From: an uncultured Campylobacter sp.
Lineage (GTDB): Bacteria > Campylobacterota > Campylobacteria > Campylobacterales > Campylobacteraceae
DNA length: 6,357 nt
Assembly (NCBI GenBank): GCA_905373295.1
Contig: CAJPSJ010000120.1
Coordinates: 1-6,357, forward strand
Reading direction: 5' to 3'
A program made the translations under genes and the position numbers. How positions within the stretch are numbered: the first letter of the stretch is position 1; every line of letters starts with the position of its first letter. Positions 1 through 6,357 of this stretch are shown here, one piece after another. The notes under the pieces are model-generated. The model worked only from the letters and a program-made list of their open reading frames with translations, did no database searches and had not been told where the DNA came from.

Positions 1-283
1 CACATATTCTATACGCCCTTTGATGTAATGCGTATTTCCCATCTATATAATGAAAAATATCTCCTATTCCTCCTTCTCCAGGAATAATTATTGCTTTTTC
101 ATCAAATTCGAATGTATTTGATTTTAGTATATTCTTGGATCGGACATAAAACGGATATTTCCCATTACTATCTTCATCTTGACGGTTTGAACTGCCTGTT
201 CCAATATCCGCAACACCTCCAAGCTCCATAAATTCGACCCCATTCGGACAAAGTTCATTAATCAAATCAAAAATTTTACTCAT
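1..283 (-). CDS. hsdS: Type I restriction-modification specificity subunit HsdS, N-terminal part (cut by window edge)
   Basis: An open frame of 94 codons starts at ATG 283-281 and runs off the left edge without a stop. The protein begins [20 protein letters not shown] and continues with LGGVADIGTG, the usual entry into the first target recognition domain (TRD) of HsdS. Further on it has PFYVRSKNI (about residues 44-52), AIIIPGEGGIGDIFHYI (about 64-80) and GKYALHQRAYRI (82-93), a pattern common in type I TRDs. HsdS binds the split DNA target and holds two HsdM (and in the full enzyme two HsdR) subunits; each TRD reads one half-site. Only TRD1 is partly visible; the central conserved helix and TRD2 are outside. 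The start is supported by AAAAGG six bases upstream and by the ATGA overlap with the preceding small frame. G+C is about 34% by hand count, well below the neighbouring genes, as expected for an exchanged TRD. Family assignment is firm; the DNA target cannot be read from this. Confidence 0.88.
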   Translation of the reverse strand, partial: MSKIFDLINELCPNGVEFMELGGVADIGTGSSNRQDEDSNGKYPFYVRSKNILKSNTFEFDEKAIIIPGEGGIGDIFHYIDGKYALHQRAYRIC

Positions 284-363
284 TTCTTGCCTTTTAAAAT
301 TTTGCTCGGCTTCGCGAGCGAAATTTCGGAGCCATCGCTAGCCGTGTAAATAATAGCTTTCAT
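280..363 (-). CDS. Unidentified 27-residue reading frame between hsdM and hsdS
   Basis: ATG at 363-361 overlaps the hsdM stop (ATGA), and its own stop at 282-280 overlaps the hsdS start (again ATGA). The product would begin [20 protein letters not shown] and end in a basic tail KILKGKK. I do not recognise it; there is no membrane segment or known motif. No strong ribosome binding site precedes it, so translation would depend on ribosomes arriving from hsdM. The double ATGA arrangement suggests it is translated, either as a real micropeptide or simply as a coupling frame carrying ribosomes from hsdM to hsdS. It could equally be an 80-base insertion that happens to be open: it contains a small G+C-rich hairpin at 304-319 on an A+T-rich background. 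Confidence is in the frame and its coupling, not in a function. Confidence 0.42.
   Translation of the reverse strand: MKAIIYTASDGSEISLAKPSKILKGKK
290..295 (-). promoter_or_regulatory. Ribosome binding site of hsdS
   Basis: AAAAGG lies six bases before the hsdS ATG at 283. It sits inside the last codons of the 27-codon frame, so hsdS can be reached both by ribosomes finishing that frame and by direct initiation. Confidence 0.6.
304..319. repeat. Short inverted repeat (hairpin) inside the hsdM-hsdS junction
   Basis: GCTCG at 304-308 and CGAGC at 315-319 form a 5-base-pair G+C-rich stem with a 6-base loop. In the transcript it would sit about eight bases upstream of the hsdS ribosome binding site and within the 27-codon frame. 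It is followed on the mRNA by AAAATTTTAAAA rather than a clean U-tract, so it looks more like a translational or RNA-stability element, or the core of a small palindromic repeat, than a terminator. Confidence 0.4.
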
Positions 364-1916
364 ATTTCACTGCCCGAATTTATTTCCGCAACGATTTGGT
401 CGATTTGCTCGCGTAAATTTGAGATTTTAGCCACGGTCTGCTTTATCTGTAAATTTAACTCGTTTATGTCGATAATCTCGCGCGTATCCTTTGCCTCGAC
501 GTAAGAGCTCACAGCTAGATTATAGTCGTTGTTGGCTATTTTTTCATTATCTACGAGCGCACAGACGTGAGCTACGTCCTCTTTTTTATCAAACAGATCT
601 ATTATTTTTAAGATGTGCTCGCTAGTTAGGACGTTGTTGTTCGTCCTTTTTTCAAAAAACTCGCTAGCATCGATAAACTGTGTTTTAGTCTGGGTTTTAT
701 GCTTTGAAAGAACAAGGATATTTACAGCTATCGACGTGCCGTAAAAAAGATTTGGCGCGAGCGCGATGACGGTCTCGACGAAATTTTCTTTTACGAGGTA
801 TTCGCGGATCTTTTTTTCAGCGCCGCCTCTGTAAAAAATACCCGGAAAACTAACTATAGCGGCTCTGCCTTTTGCCGAAAGGTAGCTAAGCGCGTGCATG
901 ATAAAGGCAAAGTCGGCCTTGCTTTTTGGCGCAAGAACGCCCGCAGGAGCAAATCTAGGATCGTTTATGAGCGTCGGATCGTCGCTACCTATCCAGTTGA
1001 TGGAGTAAGGAGGATTTGAAACGATAGCATCAAAAGGCCTATCGTCCTGAAGCTTTGGATCTAGTAGCGTATCGCCGAGCTCTATGTGAAATTTAGAGTA
1101 GTTAATATTGTGTAAAAACATATTCATACGCGCGAGGTTGTATGTCGTGTGATTTATCTCCTGGCCAAAAAATCCATCCTCGACCTCATGTTTGTCGAAA
1201 CGCTTTTTAGCCTGCAAAAGCAGCGAACCCGATCCGCACGCTGGATCGTAAATTTTATTTACGCGCTCTTGTCCGTGCATGGCAAGTGCGGCGATGAGTT
1301 TTGAGACGTTTTGCGGAGTGAAAAACTCACCGCCGGATTTTCCCGCATTTGCGGCGTAGTTTGAGATCAAAAACTCGTACGCGTCGCCGAAAAGATCGAT
1401 GTGATTATCCTTAAAATCTCCAAAATTTAACTCAGCTACACCTTTTAAAACCGCCGCGAGTCGCCTGTTTTTCTCTGTAACGCTATTTCCTAAGCGGTTG
1501 CTCGTAGTATCAAAATCGGCAAAAAGCCCCTTTATGTCCTGCTCTGACTCATACCCGGCCGCCGAGCCTTCGATACTTTTAAAAATTTGATCTAAATCGG
1601 TGTTTAAATTTGCGTTATTGTCGGCATTTTTTACGACGTTTTTAAATAACTGACTAGGGTATATAAAATATCCCTTCGTAACAACAGTATCATGCTTTAT
1701 CGCTTCAAGCTCCGGCGAATCGTCGGGCAAGCTTGCATAGTCAAAATCATCATCGTCGCCCTCTATATAATCCGTAAAATTTTCGCTAATAAACCTATAA
1801 AACAACGTACCTAGGACGTATTGCTTAAAGTCCCAGCCGTCAACAGCGCCTCTTACTTCATTTGCAATACTCCAAATTTGGTTTTGCAAAGCCTTGCGTT
1901 GTGTCTCTTCGCTCAT
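360..1916 (-). CDS. hsdM: Type I restriction-modification N6-adenine methyltransferase subunit HsdM (type IC / EcoR124I-like)
   Basis: A complete 518-residue protein, matching the usual HsdM length (about 520). HsdM uses S-adenosylmethionine to methylate adenines in the target chosen by HsdS, as an M2S1 complex in the cytoplasm that protects host DNA and, with HsdR, forms the restriction enzyme. The helical N-terminal domain covers about residues 8-165 ([20 protein letters not shown] at 14-33). The catalytic domain has GGEFFTP (195-201), the SAM-binding DPACGSGS (224-231) and the catalytic NPPY (301-304), all intact. [20 protein letters not shown] (386-405) closes the Rossmann part, and a C-terminal coiled helix (about 483-515) should contact HsdS. 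From memory, long stretches resemble EcoR124I HsdM, for example [30 protein letters not shown] and [16 protein letters not shown], which points to the IC subtype. ATG at 1916 follows AGGAGA with a 9-base spacer. The stop overlaps the next ATG. Confidence 0.97.
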   Translation of the reverse strand: MSEETQRKALQNQIWSIANEVRGAVDGWDFKQYVLGTLFYRFISENFTDYIEGDDDDFDYASLPDDSPELEAIKHDTVVTKGYFIYPSQLFKNVVKNADNNANLNTDLDQIFKSIEGSAAGYESEQDIKGLFADFDTTSNRLGNSVTEKNRRLAAVLKGVAELNFGDFKDNHIDLFGDAYEFLISNYAANAGKSGGEFFTPQNVSKLIAALAMHGQERVNKIYDPACGSGSLLLQAKKRFDKHEVEDGFFGQEINHTTYNLARMNMFLHNINYSKFHIELGDTLLDPKLQDDRPFDAIVSNPPYSINWIGSDDPTLINDPRFAPAGVLAPKSKADFAFIMHALSYLSAKGRAAIVSFPGIFYRGGAEKKIREYLVKENFVETVIALAPNLFYGTSIAVNILVLSKHKTQTKTQFIDASEFFEKRTNNNVLTSEHILKIIDLFDKKEDVAHVCALVDNEKIANNDYNLAVSSYVEAKDTREIIDINELNLQIKQTVAKISNLREQIDQIVAEINSGSEI

Positions 1917-1925
1917 TTAATAGTA

Positions 1926-1931
1926 TCTCCT
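1926..1931 (-). promoter_or_regulatory. Ribosome binding site of hsdM
   Basis: AGGAGA lies nine bases before the hsdM ATG at 1916, a strong Shine-Dalgarno match that fixes the start at MSEETQ. Unlike the other junctions in this window, hsdM does not overlap its upstream gene, so this site must recruit ribosomes by itself. Confidence 0.75.
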
Positions 1932-1944
1932 AAATTTTTTATGC

Positions 1945-1950
1945 ATATAA
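1945..1950 (-). promoter_or_regulatory. hsdM: Possible -10 element of an hsdM promoter
   Basis: In the 142-base gap between carB and hsdM the minus strand has TTATAT (1950-1945) preceded by a T-rich run. This fits Campylobacter sigma-70 promoters, which depend on a -10 box with T-rich upstream sequence rather than a clear -35. A start near 1938 would give a leader of about 22 bases carrying the AGGAGA site. The gap is so A+T-rich that chance matches are expected. I see no G+C-rich hairpin plus U-tract ending carB, so read-through from carB is an alternative source of hsdM transcript. Confidence 0.3.
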
Positions 1951-2058
1951 AATAAGAATGTTGTCGGTAAACTTCCGCATCCCATACTTTAAATTTAGCG
2001 ACAAAATTTACTTTCTAAAATTTTATTACCACAAAATACTAATGGAAGCCTGCTCGCG

Positions 2059-5000
2059 CTACCTGCCGCTTAGATACTCCTGTAGCGTTTTAACTTCAAG
2101 CGCGGATTCGTCCTTTATCGAGCAGATCGAGCGCGTAGCGGCGATCGCCGCCTTCATCGTCGTAAAATACGGCAGTCTAAAGCGCAGCACGCTCTGGCGA
2201 ATCTTTGCGGCATCGGTAGAGTTTGATTTGCTGTCGCTGGTATTGATGACGAGCGAAATTTCGCCGTTTTTGAGCTTGTCCTCGATATTTGGGCGGCCCT
2301 CGCTGATTTTATAGACAAACTCGCACTCTATGCCGTTTTCGCCCAGTAGCTTGTGAGTGCCGCTCGTAGCGGCGATACTAAAGCCAGCGCTCGTAAGTGC
2401 GCGCGCAAGCTCCACGGCTCGCAGCTTGTCATGATCGGCTAGAGACAAAAATACCTTGCCGCCGCTTGGAAGCGCATTGCTCGCGCCGATTTGCGATTTA
2501 GCAAAGCTCTTGGCGAAATTTTCGCCGATGCCCATCACCTCGCCGGTGCTTTTCATCTCGGGCCCCAAGATCAGATCCGCGCCCGCAAGCTTGTTGAAAG
2601 GAAAGACGCTCTCTTTGACGCAGATATGATTTTTAATACGCGGCTTTAAAATTCCCTTCTCTTCGACTAGCACGCCAAACTCATCGTAAAATTTCAAAGC
2701 CTCGCGCAAACCCCCTTGCCACATTACGCGGGTAGCAACCTTAGCCATCGGAATTCCCGTCGCCTTGCTCACAAACGGCACGGTGCGGCTCGCGCGCGGA
2801 TTTACCTCGATGATGTAAAGCTCGTTTTCAAAAATCGCGAATTGAATATTCATAAGCCCCACGACGCCGAGATTTAGCGCGATCTCTTTGGTTTGGCGGC
2901 TTACCAGATCGATCATCTCCGCGCTTAGGCTAAGCGGCGGCAGGATGCTCGCGCTATCGCCGCTGTGAATGCCCGCCTCTTCGATATGCTCCATTATCGC
3001 GCCGATATACACGTCGCGCCCGTCGCAGATCGCATCCACATCAAGCTCGGTCGCGTCAAGTAAAAATTTATCTATCAGCACCGGCGAGTGGTTGCTCACA
3101 CGCACCGCCTCGCTCATATACTGCCTAAGCTCCGCTTCGCTATGCACGCGCCTCATCGCGCGACCGCCGAGCACGTAGCTAGGGCGCACGAGCACCGGAT
3201 AGCCGATCGCTGCGGCCTTTTCGATTGCTTCGGCTTCGCTTATGGCGGTATCGTTTTTCGGTTGTTTGACGTCGATACTTGCGATGAACTCGCTAAATTT
3301 CTTACGATCCTCCGCTACGTCTATCGTGCGCGCGCTCGTGCCGATGATCTTGGCTCCCACGGTACTTAGGCGCTTGGCAAGCTTTAGCGGCGTTTGTCCT
3401 CCGAAATGCACGATCACGCCGTCTGGGTTCTCGGCCTCGATGACCGCTCTGACGTGCTCGAAATCGATCGGCTCGAAGTACAAAATATCGCTCGTGTCGT
3501 AGTCGGTACTGACGGTTTCGGGGTTGCAGTTATACATTATCGTGGTGATGCCCATATCGCGCAGAGCGTAGCTAGCGTGCACGCAGCAGTAGTCAAACTC
3601 GATACCCTGCCCGATGCGGTTCGGACCGCCGCCGATAATGAGGACCTTTTTATTATCTTTTGAAATTTTACGGCTTGCGATGGCAGGCGTTATGTTGGTG
3701 CTGGAGTACAGATATGGAGTAAGCGCCGCGAACTCGCCCGCACAGGTATCTACTTCGTTGTATTCAAGATCGATGCCCTGTCTGGCGCAGGCAAAATGGA
3801 TGTCGTTTTGCGTAAGGCCCAGATTATCTTTTTTGTTGATCAAATTTGCGATCATCTTATCGCTAAAGCCCCAGCTTTTGGCCTGTCTCAGAAGCGCCGC
3901 ATCGTTGATGATCTCCATATCGATGCGCTCTTCAAATTTTACGATCTGCTTGATCTGGCTCAAAAACCAGCGATCGATCTTGCTAAGCTCGTAAATTTGA
4001 TCCACGCTCATACCTGCTCTAAAGCCCTGAGCGATATATAAAATTCTATCTTGTTGCGCGTTGCGAAGCCCGAAGATGAGATCTTTTTCGCTTAAGCTTA
4101 GCTCTACGAAGCCGAAGTAGCCCTTCTCCAGCGAGCACAGCGCCTTTTGGATACTCTCTTTAAAGCTGCGCCCGATCGCCATCACCTCGCCGATGCTTTT
4201 CATCGCAGTGCCCAGATACGGGTTTGCGCCGGGAAATTTCTCAAACGCAAAGCGCGGGATTTTAGTCACGATATAATCGATCACCGGCTCGAAGCTCGCA
4301 GGCGTGCCGGTGATGTCATTTTTGATCTCATCCAGGCTAAAGCCCACCGCCAGCATCGTAGCGACCTTGGCGATCGGATAGCCCGTGGCTTTGGACGCGA
4401 GAGCCGAGCTGCGGCTTACGCGCGGGTTCATCTCGATGACGATCATGCGACCAGTTTGCGGATTTACCGCAAACTGCACGTTACTGCCCCCCGTATCCAC
4501 GCCGATCTCGCGTAAAATTTTAAAGCTCGCGTCGCGCATCCTTTGATATTCTTTGTCGGTAAGCGTAAGAGCGGGCGCAACCGTGATGGAATCTCCCGTA
4601 TGCACCCCCATCGGGTCGAAATTTTCGATCGAGCAGACTATGATGCAGTTGTCCTTGTGATCGCGGATCACCTCCATTTCGAACTCTTTCCATCCAAGCA
4701 GGCTCTCTTCGATCAAAATTTCATTTATCGGGCTCACGTCTAGCCCATTTTGCGCAACCTCTTTAAACTCGTCGATATTGTACGCTACGCCGCTACCTGC
4801 GCCGCCCAGGGTGTAGCTAGCGCGGATAATGAGCGGAAAGCCGATCTCATTTGCAGCAGCCATCGCCTCTTCGATATTGTAAGCGTATTTGGATTTGGGC
4901 AGATCCATTCCGATCTTAATCATCGCCTCTTTAAATTTTACCCTATCCTCGCCTTTTTTGATCGCTTCAGGCTTGGCGCCTAGAAATTTTACTCCAGCCA

Positions 5001-5322
5001 GCTCGCCGCTTTCGTAAGCCTCCATCGCGACGTTTAGCGCGACCTGTCCGCCCATCGTAGGCAGGATCGCATCGACGCCCTCGCGCTTTATGATACGCAA
5101 AATGCTCTCTTTGGTAATCGGCTCGATATAAGTAGCGTCGGCAAAATCGGGATCGGTCATAATGGTAGCGGGGTTAGAATTTATTAGCACTACGCGGTAT
5201 CCAAGGCTCTTTAGCGTCTTGGCCGCCTGCGTGCCGCTGTAATCAAACTCACACGCCTGACCGATTACGATCGGACCGCTACCGATCAGTAAAATCGTCT
5301 TAATATCATCTCTTTTGGGCAT
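2059..5322 (-). CDS. carB: Carbamoyl-phosphate synthase large subunit CarB
   Basis: 1087 residues from ATG 5322, the normal length. With CarA supplying ammonia from glutamine, CarB makes carbamoyl phosphate from bicarbonate, ammonia and two ATP for pyrimidine and arginine synthesis in the cytoplasm. The first half (about 1-400) has [21 protein letters not shown] (pre-ATP-grasp), [12 protein letters not shown] (168-179) and [12 protein letters not shown], with metal/ATP ligands Q283, E297 and N299 two below the E. coli numbering. A helical oligomerisation region follows (about 400-555). The duplicated second half has [18 protein letters not shown] (561-578), [11 protein letters not shown] (713-723) and [14 protein letters not shown], with Q827, E839 and N841. 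The last ~130 residues are the MGS-like allosteric domain ([10 protein letters not shown] at 981-990). All key residues seen are intact. A TTG three bases earlier is possible, but AAGGA is spaced 6 bases from the ATG and only 3 from the TTG. The ATG shares its A with the mreC stop. Confidence 0.98.
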   Translation of the reverse strand: MPKRDDIKTILLIGSGPIVIGQACEFDYSGTQAAKTLKSLGYRVVLINSNPATIMTDPDFADATYIEPITKESILRIIKREGVDAILPTMGGQVALNVAMEAYESGELAGVKFLGAKPEAIKKGEDRVKFKEAMIKIGMDLPKSKYAYNIEEAMAAANEIGFPLIIRASYTLGGAGSGVAYNIDEFKEVAQNGLDVSPINEILIEESLLGWKEFEMEVIRDHKDNCIIVCSIENFDPMGVHTGDSITVAPALTLTDKEYQRMRDASFKILREIGVDTGGSNVQFAVNPQTGRMIVIEMNPRVSRSSALASKATGYPIAKVATMLAVGFSLDEIKNDITGTPASFEPVIDYIVTKIPRFAFEKFPGANPYLGTAMKSIGEVMAIGRSFKESIQKALCSLEKGYFGFVELSLSEKDLIFGLRNAQQDRILYIAQGFRAGMSVDQIYELSKIDRWFLSQIKQIVKFEERIDMEIINDAALLRQAKSWGFSDKMIANLINKKDNLGLTQNDIHFACARQGIDLEYNEVDTCAGEFAALTPYLYSSTNITPAIASRKISKDNKKVLIIGGGPNRIGQGIEFDYCCVHASYALRDMGITTIMYNCNPETVSTDYDTSDILYFEPIDFEHVRAVIEAENPDGVIVHFGGQTPLKLAKRLSTVGAKIIGTSARTIDVAEDRKKFSEFIASIDVKQPKNDTAISEAEAIEKAAAIGYPVLVRPSYVLGGRAMRRVHSEAELRQYMSEAVRVSNHSPVLIDKFLLDATELDVDAICDGRDVYIGAIMEHIEEAGIHSGDSASILPPLSLSAEMIDLVSRQTKEIALNLGVVGLMNIQFAIFENELYIIEVNPRASRTVPFVSKATGIPMAKVATRVMWQGGLREALKFYDEFGVLVEEKGILKPRIKNHICVKESVFPFNKLAGADLILGPEMKSTGEVMGIGENFAKSFAKSQIGASNALPSGGKVFLSLADHDKLRAVELARALTSAGFSIAATSGTHKLLGENGIECEFVYKISEGRPNIEDKLKNGEISLVINTSDSKSNSTDAAKIRQSVLRFRLPYFTTMKAAIAATRSICSIKDESALEVKTLQEYLSGR

Positions 5323-6071
5323 CAATTTTCCTTTGTAACGACATACAAAAACGCCGGCATCTCGGAGCTCACGTAGGGCTCTACGACGGCGCTTTTGTAT
5401 AACTTTCCATTTTGAATCTCTTTAACCTTTCCTACCGGCACGCCGGCAAAAAAAATCCCGTCCTTGCCGCTGGTAAGCACCTCATCGCCTACCTTGGGAT
5501 CGAGCCATTGCGGGATGTATCTGACTACGAGCTCGTTTTTCTCGCCGCCTGCGACGCCAGGAATTTGGGTATTTCCTATGAAAACGGAGAAATTGCTCTT
5601 TTCGTCGCGCTGTAAGATCGCAAGCGGGCGCCCATCTTTATTTACTAAAATTCCTGCGGTCTTGCCCTCGCTGATGAGGCCGTAAATTTTGTTTGGGTTA
5701 AAATTTTCAAAATTTACGAAGAATTTGTTGTAGTCGTTTAGATTTGCATAGCTCAGCGCCTTTACGAGCTGGACTTTGGGCTCATAAATAGAGCTATTTT
5801 TATCGATCAAAATTTTATTCAGCTCTCCTGCGAACGTACTAAGCAGCATCGCCGATTTTTTTAACTCGGCATTTTCTTCTCGTAGAGCTTTGATCGTCTC
5901 TGCCTGGTTAAAATGCTCGTTCACGGCGCTTTTTACCCGATCGCTCACGCCGTAATAAACCTCTAAAATTCCTCCTGCAAATCCGATAAATTTGCCGTGG
6001 ATATACGAGCCGAACGTAAGCGAAACGGCTACCAGCAAAACCGCGACGAGGAGGAGTTTGAGATTAGTCAT
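5322..6071 (-). CDS. mreC: Rod shape-determining protein MreC
   Basis: A complete 249-residue protein. MreC is a bitopic inner-membrane protein whose periplasmic part links the MreB filament to the lateral wall-synthesis machinery (MreD, RodA, PBP2). One N-terminal membrane segment lies at about residues 4-24 ([17 protein letters not shown]) after a very short cytoplasmic end. A coiled-coil stretch follows at about 44-90 ([15 protein letters not shown]). The double beta-barrel domain covers about 95-249, with the family signature [20 protein letters not shown] at 194-213 and a final GKV strand. The protein is short for the family and has no long C-terminal tail, which is common in compact epsilonproteobacterial versions. 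The ATG at 6071 lies inside the end of mreB (8-base overlap) with no strong ribosome binding site, so translation is probably coupled to mreB. Its stop overlaps carB. An A8 run at 5448-5455 encodes part of GIFFAG. Confidence 0.95.
   Translation of the reverse strand: MTNLKLLLVAVLLVAVSLTFGSYIHGKFIGFAGGILEVYYGVSDRVKSAVNEHFNQAETIKALREENAELKKSAMLLSTFAGELNKILIDKNSSIYEPKVQLVKALSYANLNDYNKFFVNFENFNPNKIYGLISEGKTAGILVNKDGRPLAILQRDEKSNFSVFIGNTQIPGVAGGEKNELVVRYIPQWLDPKVGDEVLTSGKDGIFFAGVPVGKVKEIQNGKLYKSAVVEPYVSSEMPAFLYVVTKEN
5329..5333 (-). promoter_or_regulatory. Ribosome binding site of carB
   Basis: AAGGA lies within the last codons of mreC, six bases from the ATG at 5322 but only three from an in-frame TTG at 5325. 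The spacing decides in favour of the ATG and the start MPKRDD. Confidence 0.65.
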
Positions 6072-6357
6072 TTGCCGCTTGTTTTAGCGATTTGATCTCT
6101 TCTAGGGCTTTTCCTGTGCCGTTTGCGACGCACAGCAGCGGCTCGTCCGCGACGAAAACCGGAAGCTTTACGGTGTCGCTTAGATACTTATCTAATCCTC
6201 GAATGAGCGCGCCGCCGCCCGTTAGCACGACGCCGTTTTCGACGATGTCGGCGGCAACTTCGGGCTGAATGCTCTCTAAAACAAATTTTAACGCATCGGC
6301 AATCTCTCTGATCGAGTCTTTGATCGCCTCTCTAACGTCCTCGCTCGTAAGATCGAC
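6064..6357 (-). CDS. mreB: Rod shape-determining protein MreB, C-terminal part (cut by window edge)
   Basis: The last 97 codons of an actin-like protein enter from the right edge in frame and end at TAA 6066-6064. MreB forms membrane-bound ATP-dependent filaments that guide lateral peptidoglycan synthesis and set the rod or spiral shape. The visible part is subdomain IIA and the end of the fold: VREAIKDSIREIADALKFVL (about 8-27 of the fragment), then the nucleotide-binding strand-loop GVVLTGGGALIRGLDKYL (42-59), then PVFVADEPLLCVANGTGKAL (66-85), which is the typical MreB C-terminus. No frame damage is visible. The end overlaps mreC by 8 bases, placing both in one transcript. The promoter of the run is beyond the right edge. 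Confidence 0.96.
   Translation of the reverse strand, partial: VDLTSEDVREAIKDSIREIADALKFVLESIQPEVAADIVENGVVLTGGGALIRGLDKYLSDTVKLPVFVADEPLLCVANGTGKALEEIKSLKQAAND

Noticed and set aside
2020..2058. Rho-independent terminator after carB
   Set aside because: The sequence after the stop has direct rather than inverted repeats (GCAGG twice), and no G+C-rich stem followed by a U-run was found.
2251..2263. 13-base sequence GAGCGAAATTTCG shared with 316-328 as a dispersed repeat
   Set aside because: The copy lies in conserved CarB coding sequence and the match does not extend; it is explained by the general excess of AAATTT in the window.
1958..2314. Plus-strand open frame of 118 codons across the carB-hsdM gap
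   Set aside because: Most of it is antisense to the conserved C-terminal domain of CarB; the remainder is A+T-rich intergenic sequence with no good ribosome binding site or recognisable domain.
2969..4983. Many plus-strand open frames of 60-130 codons opposite carB
   Set aside because: They lie antisense to a fully conserved CarB sequence, overlap each other in different frames, and show no recognisable protein features; they follow from the codon bias of carB.
2059..5325. TTG at 5325 as the carB start (1088 residues)
   Set aside because: The ribosome binding site AAGGA is only three bases from the TTG but six from the next codon ATG, which also gives the usual N-terminus MPKR.
5448..5455. 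A8 homopolymer run in mreC as a phase-variable switch
   Set aside because: Campylobacter phase variation typically uses longer G/C runs in surface genes; this run is in frame, encodes the conserved IFF of the MreC signature, and switching off an essential shape gene is implausible.
5412..5685. Plus-strand frames opposite mreC
   Set aside because: They are antisense to the conserved MreC beta domain and have no independent support.

Overview
The window reads as chromosomal DNA from a Campylobacter-like epsilonproteobacterium (Campylobacterota). The gene run mreB-mreC-carB is, as I recall, the order found in Campylobacter jejuni. The base composition (carB clearly above 50% G+C in places) is higher than C. 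jejuni and would fit one of the more G+C-rich oral species (gracilis, showae, rectus or curvus type); the species itself is inference. All genes lie on the minus strand, so transcription runs from the right edge to the left edge.

Right part (about 2059-6357): a tightly packed housekeeping run. It holds the C-terminal end of mreB (cut by the window edge), a complete mreC overlapping it by 8 bases, and a complete carB whose ATG shares one base with the mreC stop (TGATG). MreB and MreC organise lateral cell-wall growth. CarB is the large subunit of carbamoyl-phosphate synthase, feeding pyrimidine and arginine synthesis. The small subunit CarA is not in the window.

Left part (1-1916): a type I restriction-modification locus placed directly downstream of carB after a 142-base A+T-rich gap. 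It holds a complete hsdM (adenine methyltransferase subunit, type IC / EcoR124I-like), an unexpected 27-codon reading frame, and the first 94 codons of hsdS (DNA specificity subunit), cut by the left edge. hsdM to the small frame, and the small frame to hsdS, are both joined by 4-base ATGA overlaps, so the three frames look translationally coupled. An hsdR gene, if present, would lie beyond the left edge.

Nothing here is clearly a new kind of system. The points most worth a second look are the coupled 27-codon frame with its hairpin between hsdM and hsdS, the much more A+T-rich start of hsdS compared with its neighbours (a likely swapped specificity module), and the striking excess of the palindrome AAATTT over the whole window, which may relate to RAATTY methylation and DNA uptake known from Campylobacter.
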